64,000 nt of DNA from an uncultured Granulosicoccus sp. (GTDB taxonomy: Bacteria > Pseudomonadota > Gammaproteobacteria > Granulosicoccales > Granulosicoccaceae), in assembly GCA_947492525.1 (NCBI GenBank), contig CANLNQ010000016.1, positions 62,001 to 126,000 on the forward strand, read 5' to 3'. Position 1 is the first letter of the stretch, and each line of letters opens with the position of its first letter. Made by a program: the position numbers and the translations under genes. Shown one piece after another: positions 11,774 through 23,417 of this stretch. Below the pieces are notes generated by a model. It ran no database searches. It was not told the DNA's origin and saw only the letters and a list, made by a program, of their open reading frames with translations.

Positions 11774-12976
11774 ATGCACGCAGACGAGCTGCGCATGGCC
11801 GTCACGAAGGTCGTCGATATTCTCAACAAGACCGATATCCGGTCTGCTGTTGATCGTTATCGATCGGCCCGAGGTGATCAGCGTACTGCGGCGGCAGCAC
11901 GTCTAGGTCATGCAGGTGCTGTCATCATGGAACGAATAGACTCCATGTCGGCCGCCGAAAAACGCGTTGTCAAATGTCTGCATCTTGAATCACTGGGATC
12001 GACAGATTACTGGCAAGGTCTGCTGGGCAATGTCGATGACTCGCGAGAGCATCAGGCTGAGGTTGTCCGCCTGGCAAGTCGTGTCATGTTCGCTACCAGT
12101 CATCTTCCCGGCATGATTTCCCTGCTGAGCGATGCCGATACGGCGGCCGCCATTGATCATCATGCCATCGAGATCCAGGCCGGTGAGGGTGGTCTGCATA
12201 TCCGCTTGACCGATGCCGGCGAAAAGGCTGCCGATCCTGATCGTATTGCGCGTGCCATCGATGGCATCGACATGCTGTATTCTGCCTGCGCCAGTATTGC
12301 TCGCAAACCAGCAATGGATTTACGCATGGACGGTATACAGGGCAAGCGTAATCACGACAGAGAGCTGCAATTCACCGGAGAGCGAGATGCGATAACGGCC
12401 GTCTATGCCGTCATCGACTCCATTCCTGCCGCGCTGGCCGATATCGACCCCGAGCGTGACATCGATCTGGATGCCGTTGTGCAGTCTCTGCCTATCTTCG
12501 AGGACCTGAACACCCTGGCGTCGCTGGGTACCTTTTCGCGCAAGGACCTGAAAGACATCAGCGATACCATGCACCAGGGCGCACTGCTGGCCCTGGAAAG
12601 TGGTGTCATCCTGGTCGACAAGGCAATCCGGGTCAGTCCACACAAATCGGCGGCTCGCTCGGTGCCGGCACCCGATTCGGTACAGGCTCATCATTCACTG
12701 ACGAGCGAAAACGCCCAGCAGGATGCAGCGCCTATCGTGGTTGCGCAGGCTGGCGATGAGTCCGGGCATGACGAGCACTACGATCGCTATCTGCGTGAAA
12801 GAGAAGCGATGCTGCAGAAGCCTGCTGCGGAGCCCGACGTCAATGGTCACGACATACCCACGCTGAACGTCGCCGCACAACGCGATGGCAAGGAATCGGA
12901 AAGTGCCGATGATCAGATGCGTCGTGAAGCCGTTGATGAGTTGCTGAAGTCGCTGGGCCAGTCACGCAGTAGCTGA
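11774..12976 (+). CDS. Unknown 400-residue cytosolic protein
   Basis: I do not recognise this protein. It has no signal peptide or membrane segment. Residues 1-300 appear mostly helical and soluble, with regular Asp/Ala/Leu-rich helices; residues about 310-385 are low-complexity, rich in Ala, Asp, Glu, Gln and His and probably disordered; a short C-terminal helix (REAVDELLKSLGQ) follows. ATG 11774 is preferred because GGAG precedes it by 6 bases; ATG 11762 would add MESN. The longer open frame into tRNA-Pro is not coding. It is a single-gene unit between tRNA-Pro and two tRNA-Asn genes. Codon use is like its neighbours, so recent transfer is not obvious. Confidence 0.75.
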   Translation: MHADELRMAVTKVVDILNKTDIRSAVDRYRSARGDQRTAAAARLGHAGAVIMERIDSMSAAEKRVVKCLHLESLGSTDYWQGLLGNVDDSREHQAEVVRLASRVMFATSHLPGMISLLSDADTAAAIDHHAIEIQAGEGGLHIRLTDAGEKAADPDRIARAIDGIDMLYSACASIARKPAMDLRMDGIQGKRNHDRELQFTGERDAITAVYAVIDSIPAALADIDPERDIDLDAVVQSLPIFEDLNTLASLGTFSRKDLKDISDTMHQGALLALESGVILVDKAIRVSPHKSAARSVPAPDSVQAHHSLTSENAQQDAAPIVVAQAGDESGHDEHYDRYLREREAMLQKPAAEPDVNGHDIPTLNVAAQRDGKESESADDQMRREAVDELLKSLGQSRSS

Positions 12977-13103
12977 CACGCCGCTTCGCAATACCCCGAA
13001 AACCTTCCCTTGCCTGTAGTCGCACTCTTCAGTGGTGCGCTTTGCGGTGTGCGCGAATTTCATTCAGGATCGGTCAATGACGCATTCCTGATGATCAGAA
13101 AGC

Positions 13104-13130
13104 AAAAAGCCCTGCAGAGGCAGGGCTTTT
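13104..13130 (-). terminator. Terminator of the first tRNA-Asn
   Basis: On the minus strand AAGCCCTG pairs with CAGGGCTT around CCTCTG, followed by five T residues. It begins seven bases past the CCA end of the tRNA at 13138. The sequence is symmetrical enough also to stop plus-strand transcription from the unknown gene upstream. Confidence 0.85.
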
Positions 13131-13137
13131 CAGTATC

Positions 13138-13213
13138 TGGCTCCCTGGGACGGGCTCGAACCGCCGACCCAATGATTAACAGTCATTTGCTCTACCAACT
13201 GAGCTACCAGGGA
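13138..13213 (-). tRNA. tRNA-Asn (GTT anticodon), copy 1
   Basis: On the minus strand the acceptor TCCCTGG pairs with CCAGGGA, the D-arm is GCTC...GAGC, the anticodon loop CTGTTAA carries GTT, the T-arm contains GGTTCGAGCC, and CCA is encoded at 13138-13140. The 76-base gene is identical to the copy at 13306-13381. Each copy has its own downstream hairpin terminator. Confidence 0.97.
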
Positions 13214-13268
13214 ATGGGTGCATGCGAGCATGCGGTAAATCTGGTGGTCAAATCGAACTTCTCAATAC

Positions 13269-13292
13269 AAAAAGCCCTACCGGGATAGGGCT
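13269..13292 (-). terminator. Terminator of the second tRNA-Asn
   Basis: On the minus strand AGCCCTA (13286-13292) pairs with TAGGGCT (13273-13279), followed by a T run read from 13273 down to 13269. It lies 13 bases after the tRNA-Asn at 13306 and uses the same GCCCT stem core as the terminator of copy 1. Confidence 0.8.
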
Positions 13293-13305
13293 TCTTTCAA
13301 TTGTC

Positions 13306-13381
13306 TGGCTCCCTGGGACGGGCTCGAACCGCCGACCCAATGATTAACAGTCATTTGCTCTACCAACTGAGCTACCAGGGA
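13306..13381 (-). tRNA. tRNA-Asn (GTT anticodon), copy 2
   Basis: Base-for-base identical to the tRNA at 13138-13213, including the encoded CCA (13306-13308) and anticodon GTT. The two genes are tandem in the same direction, 168 bases apart start to start. Their flanks differ apart from similar terminator stems, which points to an old tandem duplication. Confidence 0.97.
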
Positions 13382-13497
13382 ATCGGCACGAAGTGTAATG
13401 CGCTTTTAAAGAAAGGTCAATCGCCTGGCTTGCAAAAACCGGGTCAATCATCAGCTTGATTGTACAATTGTCTTTTCGAAGAGCGTTACCAAGACAC

Positions 13498-15597
<2,100 letters not shown>

Positions 15598-15693
15598 GCC
15601 ACGAGTCAGTCCGGGACCGGCAATACAGGAGTTGCCAGTAGTCAATTGCAAGTGATGGTAATCGCATCACGTTCGGATCAAGGAGATTGGAAA

Positions 15694-18300
15694 ATGCTAG
15701 AAGCCTATCGTCAGCACGTGGCAGAGCGTGAAGCGGAAGGGGTGGTACCCAAGCCATTGAACGCACAGCAGGTGGCAGATCTTGTCGAGCTGTTGAAATC
15801 GCCGCCGGCCGGGGAAGAGGATTTTCTACTGGACCTGCTGGCCCAGCGTGTACCGGCCGGTGTCGATGAAGCGGCCTACGTCAAGGCCGGTTTTCTGGCA
15901 GCCCTGGCCAAGGGTGAAGTCAGTTCTCCCCTGATCAGTCGCGTCAGCGCCGTGGAGTTGCTTGGCACCATGCTCGGCGGATACAACATACAGCCCTTGA
16001 TAGCGGCTCTGGACGACACGGAGCTGGCGGACACGGCCGTCAAGGCGCTTTCTCATACCTTGCTGATGTTCGACGCCTTTCACGATGTCGAGGAAAAAGC
16101 CAAGGGTGGTAACGAGGCAGCGATGCGGGTGATGCAGTCCTGGGCAGATGCTGAATGGTTTCTCGCCAAGGATGAGGTGCCTGAAAAGATAACGGTGACC
16201 GTTTTCAAGGTGCCCGGTGAGACCAACACCGACGATCTGTCGCCGGCCGTGGATGCCTGGAGCCGTCCCGATATACCGTTGCACGCCAGAGCCATGCTCA
16301 AATTCGAGCGCGAGGGTTTCACCGACAAGCCGCTGGAGACCATCGAGGAGCTGAAGAAGAAGGGCTTTCCACTGGCGTATGTCGGGGATGTGGTTGGAAC
16401 AGGATCTTCACGCAAGTCCGCAACCAATTCGGTGCTCTGGCATATGGGCGATGATATTCCATTCATTCCCAATCGACGAGACGGTGGCTTCGTACTGGGT
16501 GGCAAGATCGCCCCCATCTTCTACAACACACTCGAGGATGCGGGCGCGCTTCCGATCGAGTGTGATGTCAACGCCATGGAAATGGGCGATGTCATCGATA
16601 TCCATCCTCATGAGAAAAAGATCACCCGTCATGACAGTGACGAAGTGATCACGACCTACGACTTCGAGAACGAAGTCTTGCTCGATGAAGTCCGGGCGGG
16701 CGGACGAATCCCGCTGATAATCGGCCGCGGGCTGACAGACCGGGCGCGCGAGTCGCTGGGTATGGAGTTCAGTACGGTCTTCACGCGGCCGGGGGCAAGC
16801 GATGAGAGTACCAGGGGCTACACCCTGGCGCAGAAGATCGTTGGCAAGGCCTGCGGAGTCGAGGGTGTGCGTCCCGGGCAGTATTGCGAACCGAAGATGA
16901 CAACCGTGGGCTCCCAGGATACTACCGGTCCCATGACTCGCGATGAGTTGAAGGATCTGGCCTGCCTGGGGTTCACGGCCGATCTGGTGATGCAGTCATT
17001 CTGTCATACAGCGGCCTATCCGAAGCCCGTGGACGTCAGCACGCATCACACCTTGCCGGACTTCATGTCCACGCGCGGTGGAGTGTCACTGCGCCCAGGC
17101 GATGGCATCATCCACTCCTGGCTCAACCGCATGCTGCTGCCCGATACGGTCGGCACCGGCGGAGACTCGCATACTCGCTTTCCCATGGGCATCTCCTTCC
17201 CGGCAGGCTCCGGCCTGGTGGCGTTCGCGTCTGCGGTGGGGGTCATGCCGCTGAACATGCCGCAATCGGTGCTGGTGCGTTTCAAGGGCGAGATGCAACC
17301 CGGTATCACGTTGCGCGATCTGGTCAATGCCATTCCCTATGCGGCCTTGCAGCGTGGTCTTCTGACGGTCGAGAAGAAAGGCAAGAAGAACGTCTTCTCA
17401 GGGGCTTGCGTGGAGATAGAGGGTTTGAAGGACCTCAAGCTGGAGCAGGCCTTCGAGTTGGCAGACGCCACTGCCGAGCGTTCGGCGGGAGGCTGCACCA
17501 TCAAGCTGGACATCGAACCCTTGAAGGAATACATCACCTCCAACGTGACCCTGTTGCGCTGGATGATCGATGAAGGCTATGACGATGCTCGCACGCTTGA
17601 ACGCCGAGCTCGCAAGATGGAAGAATGGCTCGACAATCCTACCTTGCTGGAGGCGGATGCCGATGCCGAATACGCCGAGATCATCGAGATCGATCTCAAC
17701 GACATCAAGGAACCATTACTGGCCTGCCCGAACGACCCCGATGATGTGAAGCCCTTGTCGGAAGTGCAGAACACGAAGATCGATGAAGTCTTCATCGGTT
17801 CATGCATGACCAATATCGGTCACTACCGGGCAGCGGGCAAGCTGATAGAGAAGTCTGGCCAGTACGTGGATACCGTGCTGTGGATTGCACCGCCCACGCG
17901 CATGGATGAGCATCAGTTGAAGGAGGAGGGCTACTACAATATTTTCGGGGCGGCTGGTGCCAGACTTGAAATACCCGGCTGTTCGCTGTGCATGGGGAAC
18001 CAGGCACGCGTCAAACCCGGAGCGACCGTGGTATCCACCTCTACCCGCAACTTTCCGAACCGCCTGGGCGCCGGGGCTTTTGTCTACCTCAGCTCCGCCG
18101 AACTGGCAGCGGTAGCAGCCCTGTTGGGCAAACTACCCACTGTGGAAGAGTACATGAGCTACGTGAAGGATCTGGAGGCGATGAGCGATGAAGTGTATCG
18201 CTATCTGAACTTCAACGAAATCGCCGAATTCCAGCACTCTGCGGAAGAGGCCAGGGTCAAGTTCAAGGATATCCCGGTATCCATCCAGATGGCCAGCTGA
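15694..18300 (+). CDS. acnB: Aconitate hydratase B
   Basis: AcnB isomerises citrate and isocitrate in the TCA cycle with a 4Fe-4S cluster. The 868-residue protein starts [22 protein letters not shown], typical of AcnB with its N-terminal HEAT-like domain; the swivel domain ([19 protein letters not shown]) follows, in the AcnB rather than AcnA domain order. Cluster ligands lie in [14 protein letters not shown] (Cys about 704) and [12 protein letters not shown] (Cys about 763 and 766). ATG 15694 is preceded by AAGGAG with good spacing; the frame upstream of it is not coding. Length is nearly that of E. coli AcnB (865). It is probably monocistronic, ending before a GC-rich hairpin. Confidence 0.98.
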   Translation: MLEAYRQHVAEREAEGVVPKPLNAQQVADLVELLKSPPAGEEDFLLDLLAQRVPAGVDEAAYVKAGFLAALAKGEVSSPLISRVSAVELLGTMLGGYNIQPLIAALDDTELADTAVKALSHTLLMFDAFHDVEEKAKGGNEAAMRVMQSWADAEWFLAKDEVPEKITVTVFKVPGETNTDDLSPAVDAWSRPDIPLHARAMLKFEREGFTDKPLETIEELKKKGFPLAYVGDVVGTGSSRKSATNSVLWHMGDDIPFIPNRRDGGFVLGGKIAPIFYNTLEDAGALPIECDVNAMEMGDVIDIHPHEKKITRHDSDEVITTYDFENEVLLDEVRAGGRIPLIIGRGLTDRARESLGMEFSTVFTRPGASDESTRGYTLAQKIVGKACGVEGVRPGQYCEPKMTTVGSQDTTGPMTRDELKDLACLGFTADLVMQSFCHTAAYPKPVDVSTHHTLPDFMSTRGGVSLRPGDGIIHSWLNRMLLPDTVGTGGDSHTRFPMGISFPAGSGLVAFASAVGVMPLNMPQSVLVRFKGEMQPGITLRDLVNAIPYAALQRGLLTVEKKGKKNVFSGACVEIEGLKDLKLEQAFELADATAERSAGGCTIKLDIEPLKEYITSNVTLLRWMIDEGYDDARTLERRARKMEEWLDNPTLLEADADAEYAEIIEIDLNDIKEPLLACPNDPDDVKPLSEVQNTKIDEVFIGSCMTNIGHYRAAGKLIEKSGQYVDTVLWIAPPTRMDEHQLKEEGYYNIFGAAGARLEIPGCSLCMGNQARVKPGATVVSTSTRNFPNRLGAGAFVYLSSAELAAVAALLGKLPTVEEYMSYVKDLEAMSDEVYRYLNFNEIAEFQHSAEEARVKFKDIPVSIQMAS

Positions 18301-18322
18301 GTGTCCTGACAGGTCTGAATGC

Positions 18323-18353
18323 GGGGCGGCCCTGCTTTTCTGCAGGCCGCCCC
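18323..18353 (+). terminator. GC-rich hairpin after acnB
   Basis: GGGGCGGCC-CTGC pairs with GCAGGCCGCCCC (one bulged C) around TTTTCT. The stem is very stable but no T tract follows on the plus strand, so it may be a 3' mRNA-stabilising structure or a shared terminator for convergent acnB and hflD. Confidence 0.5.
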
Positions 18354-18402
18354 TGGTATTGATGGCGCGTCTCGTTCAGCGAGGCGCCTCATGAACATCC
18401 AT

Positions 18403-19029
18403 TCAGTGCAGCGGTGACAACAACTCTGCCTGTTTCAGGTACTGGTTGCGATAGAAGAGAAGTTTCGGGCGCGAACCGCCGCATTGCCGCCACAACACCA
18501 CGGAACGCAAACCACCGAGCAAGGCAGCTCGTATGGTCGAGGCTGTCGTATTGTCGTTGAGGTAATCGGGATCCCCACTGACCATGATTCTCGGGCTCAG
18601 GTGGCTGATGCTGCTGCGGTACAGGTTGGCAAGGTTGCTGATCATGGCGGGCTCGTCTATTTCCATATCCATCGCCTGCGCTCTGCTGATGCCGATACGG
18701 AGTTGCTCAACGGTATCCTCGTCATTGAGAATGTTGGTGCCCAGCTGGATCAACGCCAGCGCATAGCGTGCGATATCCAGATCGCGAGATTCATTGTTGC
18801 CGCCGAGTTGGCTCTTCATGATGCGCAGGCCCCAGGCGATACCGTTGCTGTTGCCGCCATAGGCATCAATGACCCTGTCGGTCTTGAGTGTCAGTATCGA
18901 TCGCAAGGTGCCGGCAAGCTCATCGGAATCTGCCTTCCCGGTGGTCGCCAGCGACTTGCACAGGTGCACTGACTGAAAGATGCCGGCAAGCGCCAGTGTT
19001 TGGTTTTCTACTGTAGATAAAGCGTTCAT
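18403..19029 (-). CDS. hflD: HflD (YcfC) lysogenisation regulator homologue
   Basis: The 208-residue protein matches the HflD family, restricted largely to gammaproteobacteria. Shared landmarks are the N-terminal LALAGIFQSVHLCKSLA, a helical middle, SPRIMVSGDPDYL and ALLGGLRSVVLWRQCGGSRPKLLFYRNQYL near the C-terminus. In E. coli it is a peripheral inner-membrane protein that lowers phage lambda CII; its housekeeping role is unclear. It follows mnmA by 20 bases on the same strand, the standard mnmA-hflD pair. The start ATG at 19029 gives a length near the E. coli protein (213). Confidence 0.93.
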   Translation of the reverse strand: MNALSTVENQTLALAGIFQSVHLCKSLATTGKADSDELAGTLRSILTLKTDRVIDAYGGNSNGIAWGLRIMKSQLGGNNESRDLDIARYALALIQLGTNILNDEDTVEQLRIGISRAQAMDMEIDEPAMISNLANLYRSSISHLSPRIMVSGDPDYLNDNTTASTIRAALLGGLRSVVLWRQCGGSRPKLLFYRNQYLKQAELLSPLH

Positions 19030-19049
19030 GGTTGTCAGTATAGGCTGCG

Positions 19050-20183
19050 CTAGCGTACAAGGTCACTGATGATTGCGCCGCCGAGGCAGGCGTCGCCATC
19101 GTACAGAACCAGTGATTGACCGGGTGTCGCTGCGCGAACAGCGTTGTCGAATTCGATGTTCAAGGTGCCATCATCGGCCAGCGTGACGGTTGCTGCCTGA
19201 TCCTCTTGACGGTATCGAACCTTCGCGGTACAGCGGAAACTGCTGGCAGGTGGCACTCCCTGAACCCAATGAAGGTTGTGCGCCTGCAGATTGCTGCGAA
19301 ACAGCGCTGGATGGTCATGGCCCTGTCCGACAATCAACTGGTTGTCCTTGAGGTTCTTGTCCAGTACATACCAGGGAGACTCCGCACCGGCCGAGGTGCC
19401 GCCAATACCCAGGCCCTGTCGCTGTCCGAGTGTGTAGAACATGAGGCCGTTGTGGCGACCGATTGCATCGCCGCTGTCGGTGACGATGTCGCCGGGTTGG
19501 GCCGGCAGATATTCGGCGAGAAAGGCGGAGAATTTGCGCTCACCGATGAAACAGATGCCGGTGCTGTCCTTCTTGCTGTGCACGTGGAATCCGGCTTCCT
19601 GAGCCAGTTTTCTGACGGCGGGTTTCTCCATTTCACCAACCGGAAACAGGCTGGGGCGTAGCTGCTGCTGATTGAGCGTGTACAGGAAGTAGCTCTGGTC
19701 CTTGTTTTTGTCCAGACCACGCAGCAGTTTCACCGCGTCGTCCGTGCCGCCGGCTCGCACGTAGTGGCCTGTCGCAATGGCATCGGCTCCTTGCGCCCTC
19801 GCATGATCGAGAAAGGCCTTGAACTTGATCTCCTTGTTGCAGAGTATGTCCGGATTGGGCGTACGACCCGCACTGTATTCCTCGAGGAAATGGGCAAATA
19901 CGCGCTCCCAGTACTCATCGGCGAAATTGACTGTCGTCAGCTCCATATCGAGGCGGGCTGCAACGGAGGCAGCGTCGCGATAGTCCTGTCGCGCAGTGCA
20001 ATGTTCGTCGTCATCTTCCCAGTTCTGCATGAAGATGCCGGAGACCTGGTAGCCCTGACGTTTGAGCAGCAATGCGGCGACAGAGGAGTCCACGCCGCCT
20101 GACATGCCGACGATGACATGCATGTTCTGTCGATCGCTGCGAAACTGTGCCGCCGGCGTTGAGGGTGCAACCGTTGAAATCAT
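19050..20183 (-). CDS. mnmA: tRNA-specific 2-thiouridylase MnmA
   Basis: MnmA adds sulfur to U34 of tRNA-Lys, -Glu and -Gln. The PP-loop SGGVDSS (about 28-34) binds ATP; the catalytic cysteines are in [10 protein letters not shown] and [12 protein letters not shown]; the HYVR and [12 protein letters not shown] stretches are typical. The ATG at 20183 gives 377 residues with 20 extra residues ahead of [10 protein letters not shown]; an internal ATG at 20123 would give 357 residues and sits closer to the usual N-terminus. Neither has a strong ribosome site, so the start is uncertain. It forms an operon with hflD and is 50 bases downstream of the LysR gene on the same strand. Confidence 0.95.
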   Translation of the reverse strand: MISTVAPSTPAAQFRSDRQNMHVIVGMSGGVDSSVAALLLKRQGYQVSGIFMQNWEDDDEHCTARQDYRDAASVAARLDMELTTVNFADEYWERVFAHFLEEYSAGRTPNPDILCNKEIKFKAFLDHARAQGADAIATGHYVRAGGTDDAVKLLRGLDKNKDQSYFLYTLNQQQLRPSLFPVGEMEKPAVRKLAQEAGFHVHSKKDSTGICFIGERKFSAFLAEYLPAQPGDIVTDSGDAIGRHNGLMFYTLGQRQGLGIGGTSAGAESPWYVLDKNLKDNQLIVGQGHDHPALFRSNLQAHNLHWVQGVPPASSFRCTAKVRYRQEDQAATVTLADDGTLNIEFDNAVRAATPGQSLVLYDGDACLGGAIISDLVR

Positions 20184-20230
20184 TGAATGCCGTTACAGAG
20201 GTGGATCAGCAATAACGCGACAGCGTTTAA

Positions 20231-21220
20231 TTACAGATTGGTGATGAGTGGTTCTTCGCTGCGCTGACTGCTCTTGCGCCGGGGTGGGGGAGCTGTGTGA
20301 CGTGCAAAGAAATTGTGGTCCATGCGTTCCAGGAACTGCTTGGCCTGAGGCGACAGGAATTTGCCACGTCGAACAACAACGCCGTAGCTGCGATCAGGAA
20401 AGTACTCATCGATGGGCTTGACAGTCAGGTTCTCGAAGCCGCGCAGGCAGATACTGGTAACGATACTGATTCCTGCCCCGATCTCGACGTAGCGCTTGAT
20501 CACCTCCCAACCGCCGGCTTCAAGCGCGACAGTATAGGGTACGCCATGCTGCTGGAAGACCAGGTCCACAACACTCCAGGTGCTCAGATGTCGCGGTGGC
20601 AGAATCAGACCGTAGGGGCTGATATCTTCCAATGCAATATGCTCCTTCTGCGAAAGCGGATGATCCTTGCACATGATCAATGCCGGCTTGTATTGGTATA
20701 TCGGGTGGTAGACAAGGTCATCCGGGACCTCGATCATGGAACCCACTGCAAAATCGACCTCATCAGCGCGCAACAACTCCATACCATCGTGGCCGGTAAC
20801 ATTGTGCAGGCGTACATCGATCTGCGGGTAGTCATCCGAAAAGGATTTGATGATATCCGGCAGGATATACAGAAGCGTTGCCTCGCCCGAGGCGATCTCG
20901 AGCGGTCCGGCGTGGACGTTGCCCAGGCGAGCGGCAAAGCTGTCTGCCAGACGGCTGAAGCCGTCAACCAGAGGCTGAGCCATCTCCAGCAGCAGTTCGC
21001 CTGCCGGGGTCAATCGAATCTTGGGGCCGCAACGTTCGAACAGAAGCGTATCCAGTTCCTTTTCCAATGCCTGAATCTGCAGTGATACCGAGGGTTGGCT
21101 CAGCTTGAGCCGCTTGGCCGCCTTGGAAATACTGCCGGTCTGGGCGGCGTTGCAGAAAGCTCGCAGTTGGCGATGTTGATTGAGATTGGGGGTATCTGCA
21201 GTGGCCATGTCGTATATCAT
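20231..21220 (-). CDS. LysR-family transcriptional regulator
   Basis: The protein of about 329 residues has a LysR HTH at residues 12-75 (LRAFCNAAQTGSISKAAKRLKLSQPSVSLQIQALE in segments) and a two-lobed effector-binding domain (about 95-305). I prefer ATG 21220; a TTG at 21232 would add four residues and ATG 21208 remove four. The effector domain has a CysB-like feel, with a conserved SYGVVVRRGKFLSP near the end, but the ligand cannot be told. A perfect inverted repeat at 21250-21267 upstream is a good candidate binding site. It is divergent from the DUF218 gene at 21501, a likely target, and precedes mnmA on its own strand. Confidence 0.93.
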   Translation of the reverse strand: MIYDMATADTPNLNQHRQLRAFCNAAQTGSISKAAKRLKLSQPSVSLQIQALEKELDTLLFERCGPKIRLTPAGELLLEMAQPLVDGFSRLADSFAARLGNVHAGPLEIASGEATLLYILPDIIKSFSDDYPQIDVRLHNVTGHDGMELLRADEVDFAVGSMIEVPDDLVYHPIYQYKPALIMCKDHPLSQKEHIALEDISPYGLILPPRHLSTWSVVDLVFQQHGVPYTVALEAGGWEVIKRYVEIGAGISIVTSICLRGFENLTVKPIDEYFPDRSYGVVVRRGKFLSPQAKQFLERMDHNFFARHTAPPPRRKSSQRSEEPLITNL

Positions 21221-21249
21221 TTGCTCAGGCAATGCTTATACTAATTATC

Positions 21250-21267
21250 ATTGTCTCGGAAGACAAT
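21250..21267. promoter_or_regulatory. Perfect 7-4-7 inverted repeat, candidate LysR operator
   Basis: ATTGTCT-CGGA-AGACAAT is a perfect dyad 30 bases ahead of the LysR start, within the 280-base divergent intergenic region. LysR regulators usually bind such dyads upstream of their own gene. The site is seen; the binding partner is inferred. The rest of the region to 21500 shows no further clear element. Confidence 0.5.
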
Positions 21268-21500
21268 CGCTAAATACGATATTTTTTGCACTGCAATACG
21301 ATCGAGTGACAATAGCTGCCCATCCACTCGATGTCATCAGCACGGCCGATGTCAATGACAATCTCTCACCGGGTGGGTCAGGTCGGATCGCTCTGTGTAT
21401 TCGGCTGTGTGAAACACCGGGCAACAGGGTAGGATAGGCGCGCTTTTGCAGCCGGGCACGGCCGCATCGGCTCGATTTCCCGTCACCTTGTGAATCACGC

Positions 21501-22319
21501 ATGACAAGTCTCATCAAAGCCTGGCTACTCGATCCTCTGACGCTGTTGTTCCTCCTCTCTCTGGCGTTGGTGGCGGTTCTGACAGCTGCCAGGCGGCGTG
21601 GTTCTCTCCGTTCGCGTGGCTCTTCATCGAGGCACAGGCGCAGGTCCTCACGACGCGGCTGGGTCATGCTGCTCTTGTGGGTGCTGGTGTTCCTGACCTT
21701 TTCAGCACCGGTTATCGTCAATCCACTGATTGCCATTCTGGAGGATCCCTATCTTAAGGGGCCGGCCTGTCCCGCAGGTTCCCATATCATCGTACTTGGC
21801 GGCGGGGTGGATTCTCGCGTCATCGACGCCAGTGAGTTCGGGCGAATGGGCAATGCCACGCTGACCCGTGCCACAGCCGCTGCTCGCATGGCGCTTGCGG
21901 AGCCGGGTACTCGTGTGATCGTGGCTGGGGGCGCAGTGGGCAAGGTTGCCGAAGCCGAGGTCATGGACGCTTATCTGCAGCGCCTGGGCGTCGCTGGACA
22001 GCGGCTGGTCAGAGAGACCGATTCCGCAACCACACGCGAGAATGCACTGAATGTCGCCGTATTATTGCAGAATGAATCCATCGAGGGGCCTGTCCGGCTG
22101 ATAAGCTCGGCAATGCACATGCCCCGTGCCTTGTTGAGTTTTCGTCGGGTTCTGGCCGACACCGACATCCAGGTGTGTCCTGTCAGTGTCGATATCCAGG
22201 CATTGAAGGATGTGCCCTGGTATGCGGTGATGCCACAGACCACGGCCATCATGCGTTCTGAAATGTTATTGCATGAGGCCGTGGCCCTGCTGCTCTATCG
22301 CTTCAAGGGCTGGCTATAG
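21501..22319 (+). CDS. DUF218 (YdcF/ElyC/SanA-like) membrane protein
   Basis: The 272-residue protein has two N-terminal membrane helices (about 10-30 and 53-75) separated by a strikingly Arg/Ser-rich loop, then a periplasmic DUF218 domain (about 90-265). The domain shows the family marks HIIVLGGGVDSR, a central TDSATTRENA and SSAMHMPRALLSFRR. ElyC of E. coli acts in envelope and lipid-carrier metabolism, so a role in handling undecaprenyl-linked sugars is possible; this is inference. It lies next to nucleotide-sugar genes and the EPS locus, converges with the epimerase gene and may be under the divergent LysR regulator. Confidence 0.85.
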   Translation: MTSLIKAWLLDPLTLLFLLSLALVAVLTAARRRGSLRSRGSSSRHRRRSSRRGWVMLLLWVLVFLTFSAPVIVNPLIAILEDPYLKGPACPAGSHIIVLGGGVDSRVIDASEFGRMGNATLTRATAAARMALAEPGTRVIVAGGAVGKVAEAEVMDAYLQRLGVAGQRLVRETDSATTRENALNVAVLLQNESIEGPVRLISSAMHMPRALLSFRRVLADTDIQVCPVSVDIQALKDVPWYAVMPQTTAIMRSEMLLHEAVALLLYRFKGWL

Positions 22320-22338
22320 AGCGCAGGAGTCTCGCGGC

Positions 22339-23346
22339 TCAGACCTTGTAGTAGTCCAGATACCACTCGACAAAACGACCGATACCTTCCTCGACAGACG
22401 TGTCCGGCTTGTAGTTGACGTCATTGACCAAGTCGCTGACATCGGCGTAGGTATCCGGCACGTCACCCGCCTGCAGTGGCAGCAGGTTCTTCTCGGCTGT
22501 CTTGTTGAGGCAGGATTCCAGTGTGCTGATGTAATGCTCCAGATCTATCGGTTTGTTGTTGCCGATGTTGTAGACCCGATAAGGCGCAGAGCTGGTGGCA
22601 GGATCCGGTTTGTTGCTGTCCCAGGATTCATTGGGAGTGGCTACGTTATCCAGGGTTCGCACCACGCCCTCGACGATGTCCTCGACGAAAGTGAAGTCGC
22701 GCTTGTGCTTGCCATAATTGAAAACGTCGATGGGTTTGCCGGCAAGGATGTTCTTGGTGAACAGGAACAGCGCCATGTCCGGACGTCCCCAGGGGCCATA
22801 CACCGTGAAGAATCGCAGACCGGTGGTGGGCAGCTGGAACAGATGACTGTAGGTATGCGCCATCAGCTCATTGGCTTTCTTGGTTGCTGCATACAGACTG
22901 ACCGGGTGATCGACCGATTCATGAACCGAGAATGGCATGTTCGTGTGGTTGCCGTAGACTGAACTGGTCGAGGCGTAAACCAGGTGCTCGACCCCGGTAT
23001 GCCGGCAGTTTTCCAGCACATTGGTAAAACCCACGACGTTGGCATCGATATAGGCCTGCGGATTTTCGAGCGAGTAGCGAACACCCGCCTGTGCGGCCAG
23101 ATTCACGACGCGTTGGGGCTGGTGCTTCCTGAAGGTCTCCTCCATCAGTGCGCGATCTTCGATATTGCCGCGCACCTCGGTGAATCCGGCGTGTGCCTTG
23201 ACCCGTTCAAGTCTGGCCAGTTTCAGGTTGACATCGTAGTAGTCGTTGACGTTATCGATGCCGATGACTTCATCACCGCGTTCGAGCAGCCTGAGCGCCA
23301 GCGTCGAGCCAATGAACCCGGCGGTACCGGTTATGAGAATTTTCAT
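22339..23346 (-). CDS. UDP-uronate 4-epimerase (UDP-GlcA to UDP-GalA type)
   Basis: The 335-residue extended SDR protein has the NAD-binding GTAGFIGS (7-14), the catalytic Ser in STSSVYG (about 127-131) and Tyr152/Lys156 in [33 protein letters not shown] and [20 protein letters not shown] are marks of UDP-glucuronate 4-epimerases (LpsL/GlaE group) that make UDP-GalA. It follows the UDP-sugar dehydrogenase gene by 71 bases on the same strand, as expected for oxidation then epimerisation. The dehydrogenase looks more TviB-like, so a UDP-HexNAcA substrate is an alternative. The product probably feeds the adjacent EPS locus. Confidence 0.92.
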   Translation of the reverse strand: MKILITGTAGFIGSTLALRLLERGDEVIGIDNVNDYYDVNLKLARLERVKAHAGFTEVRGNIEDRALMEETFRKHQPQRVVNLAAQAGVRYSLENPQAYIDANVVGFTNVLENCRHTGVEHLVYASTSSVYGNHTNMPFSVHESVDHPVSLYAATKKANELMAHTYSHLFQLPTTGLRFFTVYGPWGRPDMALFLFTKNILAGKPIDVFNYGKHKRDFTFVEDIVEGVVRTLDNVATPNESWDSNKPDPATSSAPYRVYNIGNNKPIDLEHYISTLESCLNKTAEKNLLPLQAGDVPDTYADVSDLVNDVNYKPDTSVEEGIGRFVEWYLDYYKV

Positions 23347-23417
23347 GGTGTGAAAAAGTTGCTGTTCTGCTGAAGTTCGGAAGGTGGCAAGATCCTGTGA
23401 TGGCTTGCCGCCTCGGC

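Noticed and set aside
13382-13497. LexA box before uvrB
   Set aside because: A TTGTACAA palindrome is present but no CTG-N10-CAG operator; LexA control is not supported.
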